A DNA stretch of 64,000 bases. Source: CAVVEC01 sp963747105. Its GTDB lineage: Bacteria; Acidobacteriota; Terriglobia; Terriglobales; Acidobacteriaceae. The notes under the pieces were generated by a model. That model had not been told where the DNA came from, searched no databases, and saw only the letters and a program-made list of their open reading frames with translations. Each line of letters begins with the position of its first letter. Position 1 is the first letter of the stretch. The stretch lies in the NCBI GenBank assembly GCA_963747105.1, contig CAVVEC010000016.1:434001-498000 (forward strand), read 5' to 3'. Made by a program: the position numbers and the translations under genes. Below are positions 35,266-43,119 of this stretch, in pieces.

Positions 35266-35734
35266 CACTCCTCCCACTGCAAACCGTAGCTCTGGCTGGT
35301 CGATCCACCGCCGACCGTGTTGCCACAACCGATCTGGTTGTAGAGCGTGCCGAGTGCGCCGCCCGAGACGCGCCACTCGCCGCCGATCGGAAGCACCACG
35401 ACGCCGCCGCCGCCCTGGCTGTTCCAGTTCTGTTGGAACAGGCCCGCGGGGGATGTCGCGCCGGCCGCGGCGGTGCCGTAGGTGTTGCACGAGCTATTGG
35501 GCGTGATGCCGGGCGAGCTCGTGGTGATGGTGATGGCGGTCGGAGTCGCGGCGGTATTGTCACGCGGGCCCAGCGGGTCGATTGCGCGACCAGCGAGGTA
35601 TCCGAGCCGCCCCAGGAGATCATCTTGACCGAGGCGATATCGCCTGCGGTCAGAAGGGTCAGGACGAAGTTGTTGAGGTTGGTCGCGCTGGCTGCGGCTG
35701 ACACGCCTTCTTGAGCTGCAGAGAATTGTGCCAT
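35265..35734 (-). CDS. Gly-rich phage structural protein (one frameshift)
   Basis: ATG 35734: MAQFSAAQEGVSAAASATNL, GDIASVKMISWGGSDTSLVA. One G is missing near 35562. Restoring it gives DNTAATPTAITITTSSPGIT, NWNSQGGGGVVVLPIGGEWR and a TGA overlapping the next ATG (TGATG). 156 residues. Beta-rich; probably a virion protein. Confidence 0.55.
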
Positions 35735-35743
35735 GTCAGTTCC

Positions 35744-36260
35744 TTACTTGATCGAAAAGCCGGACGCGTAGCCCTGGACGATGGCATCCACATCCTCGCC
35801 GAGCCATGCAACCGCGGCACCCGTGGTGCCGTCGAACCCGCCGTGATGCACTGGACGCCGATGTACTGGAGCCACGCGGCTGAGCGCGGCAGGCGCATGA
35901 TCTGCCGGAAGCCGGCGACGAAGGAGGCCACCGCCACACACGGAAATCGATCATGACCACCGGGGCCGACAGGCTCGATGCGGCCGAAGTAATGAGTTCG
36001 GTTCGAACGCTGGTCAAGGTGTTGACCGCTTGCGTCCAATCGACCACCAACCAGAGCGGATCACCACCGCCCATGTCCCGGAACGTGTTGACGTTGCCGG
36101 ACAACTGCGTGTCGTTCGAGGAGAACTCGGTCAGATACGCAGCCAGCGGGCTGGTGTCGTAGGTGTTCGGGAAGATGTACGTTCCGGCCGCACCGAAGAT
36201 CGGGAAGCTGGACGAGGACGAGGTGTAGCTGAAATCGCATTGAACGTCGCGAATTGTCAT
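35744..36260 (-). CDS. Bbp16-like capsid cement protein (frameshifted)
   Basis: ATG 36260: MTIRDVQCDFSYTSSSSSFP, FRDMGGGDPLWLVVDWTQAV, SAPVVMIDFRV. After a shift near 35940 another frame reads SFVAGFRQIMRLPRSAAWLQ then YIGVQCITAG, and after a second shift near 35840 GGFDGTTGAAVAWLGEDVDA and a stop at 35744. The order of strands and the RxxxYIGVQ segment resemble the Bbp16 cement protein of Bordetella phage BPP-1. The call rests on pattern memory; an alignment would decide it. Confidence 0.5.
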
Positions 36261-36415
36261 GTGAGGCTCGCCTCCGTGTTCAAAATCTGGTCAACCTTAC
36301 GGAGCGGAATCCCCAGGAAATGCGACCGTAGCGCTTAACCAGTGCGCTATAAAGGCTTTTAATGCGGACCTCTTCGTTCTTGCCGGTTGACGTGTAGTGG
36401 CCGTGAACGAGTTAT
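36257..36415 (-). pseudogene. 3' end of a truncated phage gene at the prophage boundary
   Basis: An open frame without a start codon runs from just after the HNH stop: LVHGHYTSTGKNEEVRIKSL, YSALVKRYGRISWGIPLRKV, DQILNTEASLT. Its TGA overlaps ATG 36260 (ATGA), so it belonged to the virion operon. Its 5' part is missing, replaced by the HNH region. Function unknown. Confidence 0.6.
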
Positions 36416-36432
36416 CCCGTCTGGCCGTGAAC
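36398..36432. repeat. 11-bp direct repeat at the phage/host junction
   Basis: TGGCCGTGAAC occurs at 36398-36408 and 36422-36432, exactly where a truncated phage gene meets the HNH gene. It may be the trace of the recombination, or part of an attachment core; this is inference. Confidence 0.5.
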
Positions 36433-36639
36433 GGATGCATGGCACATGGAGCATAACGTGATCAGGTTCTCTTCGGAGTCGTAGCCGGAGTGACTGCGAA
36501 ACTGTTTGTGATGGACTTCCAGGTTCGACATGGTACCGCATGATTGACACCGCCAGCCATCGCGACGCAGGATCTCCTGGCGCAGACTTTCGTACGGCAA
36601 GGGATCCAGCCGCAAGGGAGCGGCTTTGGGGCGAATCAT
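36412..36639 (-). CDS. HNH endonuclease (75 aa)
   Basis: 75 residues from ATG 36639. LRQEILRRDGWRCQSCGTMS, then NLEVHHKQFRSHSGYDSEEN and LITLCSMCHASVHG are a complete HNH motif: two CxxC zinc pairs, the catalytic HH and the final N/H. Last gene of the recombination module. Nicking or cutting DNA during mobility or recombination is likely. Confidence 0.85.
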   Translation of the reverse strand: MIRPKAAPLRLDPLPYESLRQEILRRDGWRCQSCGTMSNLEVHHKQFRSHSGYDSEENLITLCSMCHASVHGQTG

Positions 36640-36641
36640 TC

Positions 36642-37341
36642 TTATGACGCCTTCTCCCGCAGGTTTTCGAGGAAAGCCTGTTGCTGTTCGCCGGGCAAGA
36701 ACTTGTAGTAGCGGGAGATCGAGTAGAGCAGGATCTCCGGGCTGCCATTGTCCAGGTGCGCGCCGGCCAGGAAGTCGGCGCAGATCATCTCCAGGCAGTA
36801 GCCGCGCGATTTGTCCGTGCCCAGCATCCGCGCTGCCGTCTCAATCGCCTGCTCGATCACCGGGATTTGGCTCTTGTATACCTTGAAGTAGATCAGCTCC
36901 GACGGTTCCTCTTCTTTTCCTGTCAGTTCCTTCTCCACTGCCCTCCCGAAGTCTTCCCTGGGCATGGAGCGGGCTTTGTGCACCCAGGGTGCACAATCGA
37001 AGTGCTGACCCTGCGCCCGCGCCAGTTTTGCCAACTCTCTCCCTTTCGTCCAGCCGATTTCCCTGAGATCCTTCCTTACTTCTGGCGGCAGGTGCTCGTG
37101 GATCGACATCAAGTAGTACGCCTTCCTTCTCGATTCCGGAAATCTTCTTGCGAGGAAGTCGTCGAAGGACGCCAGCTTTTCCACCCGCCAGTATTGTCCC
37201 GCCCGAACCTCACATAAGTAGCGCCCGAGTTCCACAAATCGGGTGTCCCGCTCTGTTTCCTTCCGCTTTTCCCACGCCAGAATCTCGTCGATTTTCGTGA
37301 GCACGAAAAGCGCTCGCTGGCGATTGAGCTTGGGCAACATA
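36642..37341 (-). CDS. DUF3102-like helical protein of the recombination module
   Basis: 232 residues from ATG 37341; an open frame extends to 37604 but overlaps the nuclease gene. RFVELGRYLCEVRAGQYWRV, FDDFLARRFPESRRKAYYLM and IHEHLPPEVRKDLREIGWTK resemble DUF3102/ParB-linked HTH-type proteins that may bind DNA. The C-terminal part is a separate alpha/beta unit (ELIYFKVYKSQIPVIEQAIE). Co-directional with the HNH and the nuclease. Confidence 0.55.
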
Positions 37342-37350
37342 GGCGGATTC

Positions 37351-38154
37351 CTAGTAAGTAAGCTCGTCAAGCCAACCAAGGTTTTCTGCTCCGGGACGCC
37401 GCACCAGATCGATCTCGACCAACTCCTGTTTCCCAAGACAAAGCCCGACATACGGACAGGTGCTGCAGGGGTTTTGCGGGAAACGAATTCCGCTATGGGG
37501 CAGGAACTGGGCGGACTCGATTCGGCCAATCGTGTCTGCAACCAACCGTCCGAATTCTTGGCGCTGCTCTTCGGTGATTGTGGTACGCAGGTATTGAACT
37601 TCAACTAGCCGCTTGCGGACGAAGACGACTTGGGCGACGTCCGAGATGCCGGTCATCCAAGAGTAGCAAACGAGTTGTGGATCCAGAGCCAGTAGCCCGT
37701 CCGGTTCTTCCGGATAGCGGCTGGAGGTGGTCTTCCACTCGATCAGGCAGCGCTTGCCGTCCACTTTCCCAATCGCGTCGATGTAGGCGACGAAGTCATT
37801 CTTGGCGGAGACCGATCGCGTGAACTTGATCTGCAGGCTGCGGCGCGGTTGGCGAATGCGAATGCGGTCGTCTTGGCAGAAACGATCAAGGAGCATAATC
37901 CCTTGGTGCAACATCCGGTCCCAGGTATTACCGTTCGAGTACCGCAGGCCCAGGTTCTGGCAGACCGACCATTCGCGAAACAGGACGGCTGCTGAATCTT
38001 CACGGAGGAAGAAGGCGGTCAGGGCTCGCTCGAAGGCCCGGCCAAAGAGCATGGCAGCCCGGGTGTCTTTTTCCTGCCAGCCGTCGAGGTAGCGATGGCG
38101 ATAGCGGCGCGGGCAGGTCAGGTACTGGCTAATCTGAGTGTAGCTGTAGGTCAT
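37351..38154 (-). CDS. PD-(D/E)XK nuclease with Cas4/AddB-type Fe-S cysteines
   Basis: 267 residues from ATG 38154, which overlaps the previous stop. YSYTQISQYLTCPRRYRHRY carries the first cysteine. FVAYIDAIGKVDGKRCLIEW and KTTSSRYPEE give the D...ExK core. PCSTCPYVGLC near the C-terminus gives the other three cysteines. One Cys before and three after the nuclease core is the Cas4/AddB iron-sulfur layout. It likely resects DNA ends for the annealing protein two genes upstream. Confidence 0.8.
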   Translation of the reverse strand: MTYSYTQISQYLTCPRRYRHRYLDGWQEKDTRAAMLFGRAFERALTAFFLREDSAAVLFREWSVCQNLGLRYSNGNTWDRMLHQGIMLLDRFCQDDRIRIRQPRRSLQIKFTRSVSAKNDFVAYIDAIGKVDGKRCLIEWKTTSSRYPEEPDGLLALDPQLVCYSWMTGISDVAQVVFVRKRLVEVQYLRTTITEEQRQEFGRLVADTIGRIESAQFLPHSGIRFPQNPCSTCPYVGLCLGKQELVEIDLVRRPGAENLGWLDELTY

Positions 38155-38582
38155 CAGGCCACCTGGGAACCGTCGAGATTTGCGGGCGAAAGTTCTTCCC
38201 ACCGGTTGGCAGGAGCAAAGCCGTCCAATCGGAGCAGGGAAGTGCCGTTGAGGACGATATGGCTGATCTTGACCACGCCGCTCAGGCCGACCAGCTGACT
38301 TTCATCCACCTCATCGCGGCCGAGTAGTTCGGTATCGTAGCCGAAATCCCGCAGGAACCAGTTCAGCTTCCATAGGGCTTTCGGGTTGCAATAGAGGCGG
38401 CTGGAAATGACATGGTCGGCAAATCGGCAGGGCTCGAGAATGGTGAGAGCAAGAGTGTAATAGGGTTTCTGCGCTTGTCGGCGAAAGTAGACTTTCTGCA
38501 CCCGAACCAGAAAGAGTCCGTCGGGGATTTGGTCGGCAGCACAGCGATCCGCGGCATGCAAGCCTGCGATCTGGCGTCTCAA
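38154..38582 (-). CDS. DUF669-like recombination-module protein
   Basis: 142 residues. IPDGLFLVRVQKVYFRRQAQ, KPYYTLALTILEPCRFADHV and NPKALWKLNWFLRDFGYDTE resemble DUF669-type phage proteins, which are linked to recombination or single-strand binding. It overlaps both neighbours. A partial copy of this gene lies at 50546-50662. Confidence 0.55.
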   Translation of the reverse strand: MRRQIAGLHAADRCAADQIPDGLFLVRVQKVYFRRQAQKPYYTLALTILEPCRFADHVISSRLYCNPKALWKLNWFLRDFGYDTELLGRDEVDESQLVGLSGVVKISHIVLNGTSLLRLDGFAPANRWEELSPANLDGSQVA

Positions 38583-39388
38583 GCTGCACCCGCTTTCTGG
38601 CCGAGATAGCTGTTGAGCTGGCAGAGCAGGGCATTGCGGTCTTTCTCCGCCCAGTCGGCCAGGTGGGCGACGAAGTTCTCAACTTGTTCTCGGGTAGCTT
38701 CGCGCAGCGTCTTGACCCCGCAGAACTCGGTCGCGTATGACTTGACCAAAGTGGCATCGAGCTGATGTTGGCGAATCAGTTGGGAGAGGCGATCGCGGAC
38801 GGTGCGCCCAACGTAGTTCCCGTTGGTAGGTTGCGGAGGGAGCCTTTTCGATTCGCGGGATGCCGGTGCGTGTTCAGCGGAGGAACCGAGTTCCTCGACC
38901 GAACAGATGCCGATACCGTAGGCCTTACGGAGAGCGCGGTTGACGGCGCGGGTCTCGGCCACGCGCATCTCGGCACCACGGACTAGAGGCGAGACGTTTG
39001 ATGGATCGGCATCGCCGTATCCGACAAAGCCTTTGCACTTCATGGATCTAAAAACGGTGGCCTGAAATGCCCAGCGAGAGGCTGCATGATCCGAAAACTC
39101 AGCGACAGGTTTCACATCAATGCCAACACAGCGCCTTCTGCGGGCTAGACGGATCAAGCCAGTGTGGGTTACATACCAACCTTTATCCAAGTAGAGGAGA
39201 TCACCAGCAACAATCGAGAAGCCGAATTCTGTGGAGAAGGTCTCGAGGTTTTGAAGAAACTGGGGCTTAAGGTCTCCCCATATCTGCCTTGCCAACTTCA
39301 GATTCTTCCCAAGTAGTTCCTTGTGGCGTCGCCTGGGGTGAGGCTTTATCAATCGGTGTTGTTCAGTTCGTTTGGTTTGTATCTCCAT
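38579..39388 (-). CDS. Single-strand annealing protein candidate
   Basis: 269 residues from ATG 39388. FSIVAGDLLYLDKGWYVTHT, then ASRWAFQATVFRSMKCKGFV, and GYGDADPSNVSPLVRGAEMR followed by VAETRAVNRALRKAYGIGIC. The MxxxAETRAxxRALR helix with GDADPxNV before it is typical of phage annealing/RecT-like or Sak-like proteins. The C-terminal half is helical. First gene of a five-gene operon with a nuclease and an HNH. Role inferred from motif and context. Confidence 0.55.
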   Translation of the reverse strand: MEIQTKRTEQHRLIKPHPRRRHKELLGKNLKLARQIWGDLKPQFLQNLETFSTEFGFSIVAGDLLYLDKGWYVTHTGLIRLARRRRCVGIDVKPVAEFSDHAASRWAFQATVFRSMKCKGFVGYGDADPSNVSPLVRGAEMRVAETRAVNRALRKAYGIGICSVEELGSSAEHAPASRESKRLPPQPTNGNYVGRTVRDRLSQLIRQHQLDATLVKSYATEFCGVKTLREATREQVENFVAHLADWAEKDRNALLCQLNSYLGQKAGAA

Positions 39389-39485
39389 TCAACGCCTCTT
39401 CCAAGTTAAGCAAAGTTACACAAACGTTAACATATCGAACCTAAAGTGTCAACGCTTGTTTAACAAACGGAAGCCATGTTTGGGG

Positions 39486-39491
39486 TATATT
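39486..39491 (+). promoter_or_regulatory. Probable -10 box of the RHH regulator, leaderless start
   Basis: TATATT lies six bases before GTG 39498, so the transcript would be leaderless. Imperfect inverted repeats upstream (TTGTTTAACAA near 39450, and CAAACGTTAAC near 39423) lie between the divergent genes and may be the regulator's operators. Confidence 0.4.
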
Positions 39492-39497
39492 TGCCCA

Positions 39498-39698
39498 GTG
39501 GCGAAGAGTGCATTTCTCGGGATGCGTATGAATCCAGAACTAAGGACACAACTGGAGCGAATTGCGCAGCGAGAGGAACGTAGCATATCTCAGATCTGCG
39601 AGGTACTACTTCGAGGAGGTGTGGCTGCGTACCAGAAAGAGGGTACTAAGTACCTTCAGCGCTTCTTCTCAAAACAGAAGGCGGAAACGGAGCAGTAG
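39498..39698 (+). CDS. Ribbon-helix-helix regulator, divergent to the module
   Basis: 66 residues from GTG 39498. FLGMRMNPELRTQLERIAQR and EERSISQICEVLLRGGVAAY form an Arc/CopG-type ribbon-helix-helix. Divergent from the recombination operon with about 110 bases between, so it probably represses that operon and itself. Confidence 0.65.
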   Translation: MAKSAFLGMRMNPELRTQLERIAQREERSISQICEVLLRGGVAAYQKEGTKYLQRFFSKQKAETEQ

Positions 39699-40122
39699 CC
39701 ACGCGCCACGTCTTCGGCCTTCCGCTCTTCCTCTGAGTCGTTTTGGACGCCCCGATCATCCGCCCTCCGTGCGCCTGCCCCTCGGCATACGATATTCGCC
39801 CTTGTTTCGCTAAAAACCCACACTCAGCTTTATGCTGAAACAGCGGAGCCGGGCCCGGCTCTTGACAAAGGTTGGCGAGTAGGCTGTGCGTCCACGAGAC
39901 CCCGTTGTGCCGCGCGCGGTGCCGCGCGCGGAGTCAAGCCTGTCCGCGTTCATTGTCGATACGAAAGCCTTTAAACCCACTGCCTGTTTTCCCTTATTTT
40001 GCTGGGAAAAATCTATTAAACCTTTCAAACAAAACCCTGATCGCCAATGAGATCACGAAAAGCTGAATTCCGCGCACTAAGTAAAGAAGCTTATTTCACA
40101 GCTTCGCTTAAAGGAAACAAAA
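39699..40122. other. Gene-free stretch with strong palindromes
   Basis: No convincing gene. It holds a 16-base perfect palindrome GAGCCGGGCCCGGCTC (39846-39861) directly followed by TTGACA, and two tandem copies of the palindrome CCGCGCGCGG (39910-39919 and 39922-39931). Confidence 0.5.
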
Positions 40123-40359
40123 ATGATGATTACAGAAGCAACAACTCAACAGTCAAAGGGCAGCATAGCTGCCTTCAAGGCAAATCAGACGCGCCGCACA
40201 ATGGCGAAAGTCCAAATGGAACTTCAAAACTGTGGCTTCGAGCCAATCTCGGACGAGTGGCACGCCAAAGTGGACGAGCTTGCCAAGGAACATGGTGCGC
40301 ACGCGGTCAACCTCACTCTCAGACGTCTGGGGTGGGCTGCAAGCGCAAGAAGCTACTAA
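40123..40359 (+). CDS. Small protein of unknown function (78 aa)
   Basis: From ATG 40123 with AAAGGAA upstream. MMITEATTQQSKGSIAAFKA, then MAKVQMELQNCGFEPISDEW and HAKVDELAKEHGAHAVNLTL. Helical; the last residues may be out of frame. It may belong to the same mobile module as the RHH regulator. Confidence 0.45.
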   Translation: MMITEATTQQSKGSIAAFKANQTRRTMAKVQMELQNCGFEPISDEWHAKVDELAKEHGAHAVNLTLRRLGWAASARSY

Positions 40360-40528
40360 GGTCGAAACGCCCCCAAAGGCGTCCGCGCGTAAAACGTGCG
40401 CTGACGAGACCAATCTTTAGCCATCACAGCTCTGGCACGCGCTCGCGCGCACGCACCAGGGGTTTACCCAATCTCGCCTCTTGCGCCAGGTGCTCGAGGT
40501 TTTTCGGCATTACTCTCTCCGCTGAATA

Positions 40529-40812
40529 TTTGACGAGCGGCGTCTATCACGGGTTTCTCTTGAAGGGTAAGACGTACACCACTCTGGATGTGCCCGGTGC
40601 TGGCGGACACTTTTGCCACCGGCATCAACAAGAGTGGCAAAATCTGCCTTTACTGGATCGATTCGAGCAATGTTTACGAGTCGTCTGTTTACAATGGTAA
40701 AACCTACACAACGATCAACGTCCCTGGCGCAGCAAACTCATACGCCTTGGACCTTGATACTGCTGGTGACGTTACGGTGGTCTTGATTTATGGAGTCAAC
40801 AGGACGCCGTGA
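40529..40812 (+). pseudogene. Fragment of a secreted repeat protein
   Basis: Two frames together read TSGVYHGFLLKGKTYTTLDV and TFATGINKSGKICLYWIDSS, then KTYTTINVPGAANSYALDLD. This repeat (GFLLKGKTYTTLDVPGA, INKSGKI) matches the repeats of the leftward gene that starts at 41914. There is no start codon or signal peptide, and the frame shifts near 40605, so it is a relic converging on the intact gene. Confidence 0.55.
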
Positions 40813-41914
40813 GACACGTTGTTCTTGTCAAGGTAGTTTCCGGTAATTGCTCGTTTGTTGTTGATGGTCGAGGCGAAGGTTCCGCTCGCTTCTGGAACAT
40901 GTAGTGTGTGGAATTTCTTGCCCCTGAGCCAGAAGCCGTGAGTCACATTGCTCGCGTCGATGTAGATTCCCATGGTTGTGCCCGCCGGGTTGATGCCATA
41001 GCCGAGAGTGCCTTGGTTGGCACCCGTGCCGGCGTTCGAGTCATCGAACTGCGTAAGTTGTTTGCCGTTGGCAGACCGCAAGAAGCCGTAATACACATTG
41101 CTCGTGTCTTGGAAGAACCCCACAATCGTCCCATTCGGGGCGATAGCCGCGAGATTGGTGTAAACCGCACCGGGATAGTCGATCGTTTTGAAGCTACCGT
41201 CAGGATGGCGCAGATACCCGTGGGTCACATTGTTGCTATCGATGTACCATCCGGCAATCGCCCCTTTCGGGTTGATGCCGGTTTCGGATGGAACTTTGGT
41301 GCCTTGGCCAGCGCCCGTGCCGGCGTTCGGGTCATCGAACTTGGTAATGAAGCCATCACGGGCGCGCACGAACCCGTGGAACGCGTTGTTCGCGTCAATG
41401 TAGTGTCCAACAAAGGTTCCTGCCGGATTGATGGCACGGCCGATGGTGCCTTGGTTGGGTTCTGTGCCCGCGCCCGGGGAATCGATGGTCGTGATAGTTC
41501 CGTCGGGAGCGCGCAGGAAACCGTGGATCAGGTAGTTCTCGTCCTCGTAGGATCCCGGCGATGTCGCCCCCCGCTCGGATTGATGGCCACAGGATACGTG
41601 CCCAGGAAGTTGTATTTGCCCGCGCCCGGAACGTCGAACGATTTGATGGCTCCGCCAGCAGCACGCAGGAAACCATGAACTGTGTTGTGCGGGTCAATGT
41701 AGTATCCCGTGATGGCTCCCTCCGTGTTGTTCATATTCGGGTAGGTGCCCTGGCCGGAACCCTTGCCCGCGCCCTTAACATCGAATTTCGTGATTTCGCC
41801 CTTTGCAGTAGCTTCGAAGCTGCTCGTTTGGTTCTGTGCAGAGGCATGAACCGTGATCGCCAGGGCGGCAAACAAGGCCATGGCGGTAACCAACATTGGG
41901 TTGCAAGTTTTCAT
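40788..41914 (-). CDS. Secreted repeat protein (one frameshift)
   Basis: ATG 41914 with GGGGAGGAAA upstream and a signal peptide (MKTCNPMLVTAMALFAALAI...HASAQ). The body has about eight repeats of roughly 45 residues, e.g. TKFDDPNAGTGAGQGTKVPS, INPKGAIAGWYIDSNNVTHG, YLRHPDGSFKTIDYPGAV. A G is missing from a G6 run near 41567 and splits it; the downstream frame is intact to LLTP. About 375 residues if restored. Such proteins are frequent in Acidobacteriota; function unknown. A 47-bp element lies 81 bases upstream. Confidence 0.65.
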
Positions 41915-41994
41915 AAACTGTTTCCTCCCCTTATTCATTGATTGGTCTTCCTTTGATTCAACTTTCTAGGGTCAACCGGCAAGCCCGCACCTAT

Positions 41995-42039
41995 GGCGAC
42001 TCTATCTGGAATAGCGGGAAATGCGGGGAAAATGCCGCA
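41995..42039. promoter_or_regulatory. 47-bp upstream element, copy A
   Basis: Core CTATCTGGAATAGCGGGAAA, ending ATGCCGCA. It lies 81 bases upstream of ATG 41914. In copies B, C and D the ends form an inverted pair (TGCGGC...GCCGCA); here the left end is GGCGAC. Confidence 0.7.
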
Positions 42040-42045
42040 CGCCGT

Positions 42046-42265
42046 GCGGAATTGTTTCTTGTTCCAAGACGGGAGTGTCGAACAGAAACGGCGTGCCTCA
42101 TGACGCTCCTCCTGCTGAATCTGCGCTTACAAGAACCCCAAGGACAGTAGTACGGGCCGAAATGGCTTCAGAAGCCAGGGTCTAGGAAGGCCAACAGAGA
42201 TTGGCTAGGAAGAGGCTTCCCACATCTGGCGCGGAACATTACGCCCCACAAAAAGCCATTGTCAA
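42046..42265. repeat. Long dispersed repeat, copy 1
   Basis: Extends element A to the right. Segments such as GACGCTCCTCCTGCT, AAGAACCCCA, GTAGTACGGG, CAACAGAGATTGGCTAGGAA and TCCCACATC recur in the same order at 49757-49985. No gene is seen in it. Confidence 0.7.
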
Positions 42266-42380
42266 ATGCGGGGCGGTCCCCTCAATAATGTTTGGAACAT
42301 GATTGAGCGTGGACCGCGACCTCAAGGTGGTTGCGTTCAGCGCCGCCCGTAAATGCGATGGACCAAGCATTCGATAGCAA

Positions 42381-42899
42381 TCAGAAGGGAGGGAATCGAT
42401 CTCCCGATTTCCAGCATTCGACATCGTCGCTGAACAAAACGGGGCCGTCTTCGTTCGTCTGAACAGTCCTGGCACCCTTTTTGGTGATGAATTCCAGATA
42501 GGGATAAACCTTGGTGTTGCCGTCATATTCTGGAGCGGAGGCTTGCACCGCCCGATACCAAATTTTGCAGTCCCGGGCGTCATGGTTCTTCGGTTTGCGG
42601 TCCTGCGGTTTTGCGGTGATGTAGTTCCAGATCTGAAGACCCTCGGGTTCCGGGTTGCCGTCCGAATTCATGACCTGCATTTCTATCACCATGAGGTAAA
42701 CATCGATGGGTTCGTTCGTACCTTTGCGAGTGTCATGGCACACCAGGAAATTCTTCGGGGTTCCGTCAAGGATCGAAAAGTATTTGGCCGGTGGGTTGGG
42801 CTTTCGATCTGGGTTGTCTTGCGCGGCGAGCCGAACCGGGATCGCCAACGGAATCAGCAGTGCCAGTGTAGTGACACACATCCCTTTTGCGAGTTTCAT
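42381..42899 (-). CDS. Secreted protein of unknown function (172 aa)
   Basis: A signal peptide (CVTTLALLIPLAIPVRLAAQ) ends near residue 26. The mature part, KYFSILDGTPKNFLVCHDTR, PEPEGLQIWNYITAKPQDRK, ARDCKIWYRAVQASAPEYDG, has two to three cysteines and no known domain. Element B begins 73 bases upstream of the start. Exported, probably periplasmic. Confidence 0.65.
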   Translation of the reverse strand: MKLAKGMCVTTLALLIPLAIPVRLAAQDNPDRKPNPPAKYFSILDGTPKNFLVCHDTRKGTNEPIDVYLMVIEMQVMNSDGNPEPEGLQIWNYITAKPQDRKPKNHDARDCKIWYRAVQASAPEYDGNTKVYPYLEFITKKGARTVQTNEDGPVLFSDDVECWKSGDRFPPF

Positions 42900-42971
42900 G
42901 GCTTCTCCTTGTTGAGCTTGAGTTGTGAGCCAGGTGGCTAACAGTGCTGACCGACTGGCGGGTCTGCATCT

Positions 42972-43018
42972 ATTGCGGCTCTATCTTGAATAGCGGGAAG
43001 TGCAAGGAGAATGCCGCA
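42972..43018. promoter_or_regulatory. 47-bp upstream element, copy B
   Basis: ATTGCGGC at the left, core CTATCTTGAATAGCGGGAAG and TGCCGCA at the right. It lies 73 bases upstream of ATG 42899. Confidence 0.75.
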
Positions 43019-43050
43019 AGCGTCTTATAGGCCGTTTCTCGTGTCACTCA

Positions 43051-43080
43051 AAGAAAAAGCGCCCGCCAAGATATGGCGGG
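43051..43080 (-). terminator. Rho-independent terminator
   Basis: On the minus strand the hairpin CCCGCC-ATATCTT-GGCGGG is followed by GCGCTTTTTCTTT. It lies just after the TAA at 43120 that ends the extended frame of the 43776 gene. Confidence 0.8.
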
Positions 43081-43119
43081 CCTTGAAGTGCACAACTCGG
43101 ACAGCATTGAAACAGCTAC

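Noticed and set aside
36261..36360. A tRNA-like stretch at the prophage end
   Set aside because: It reads as a protein C-terminus coupled to the next gene, and no cloverleaf could be drawn.
1..36415. Diversity-generating retroelement, as in BPP-1
   Set aside because: No reverse transcriptase and no template/variable repeat pair was seen near either tailspike gene.
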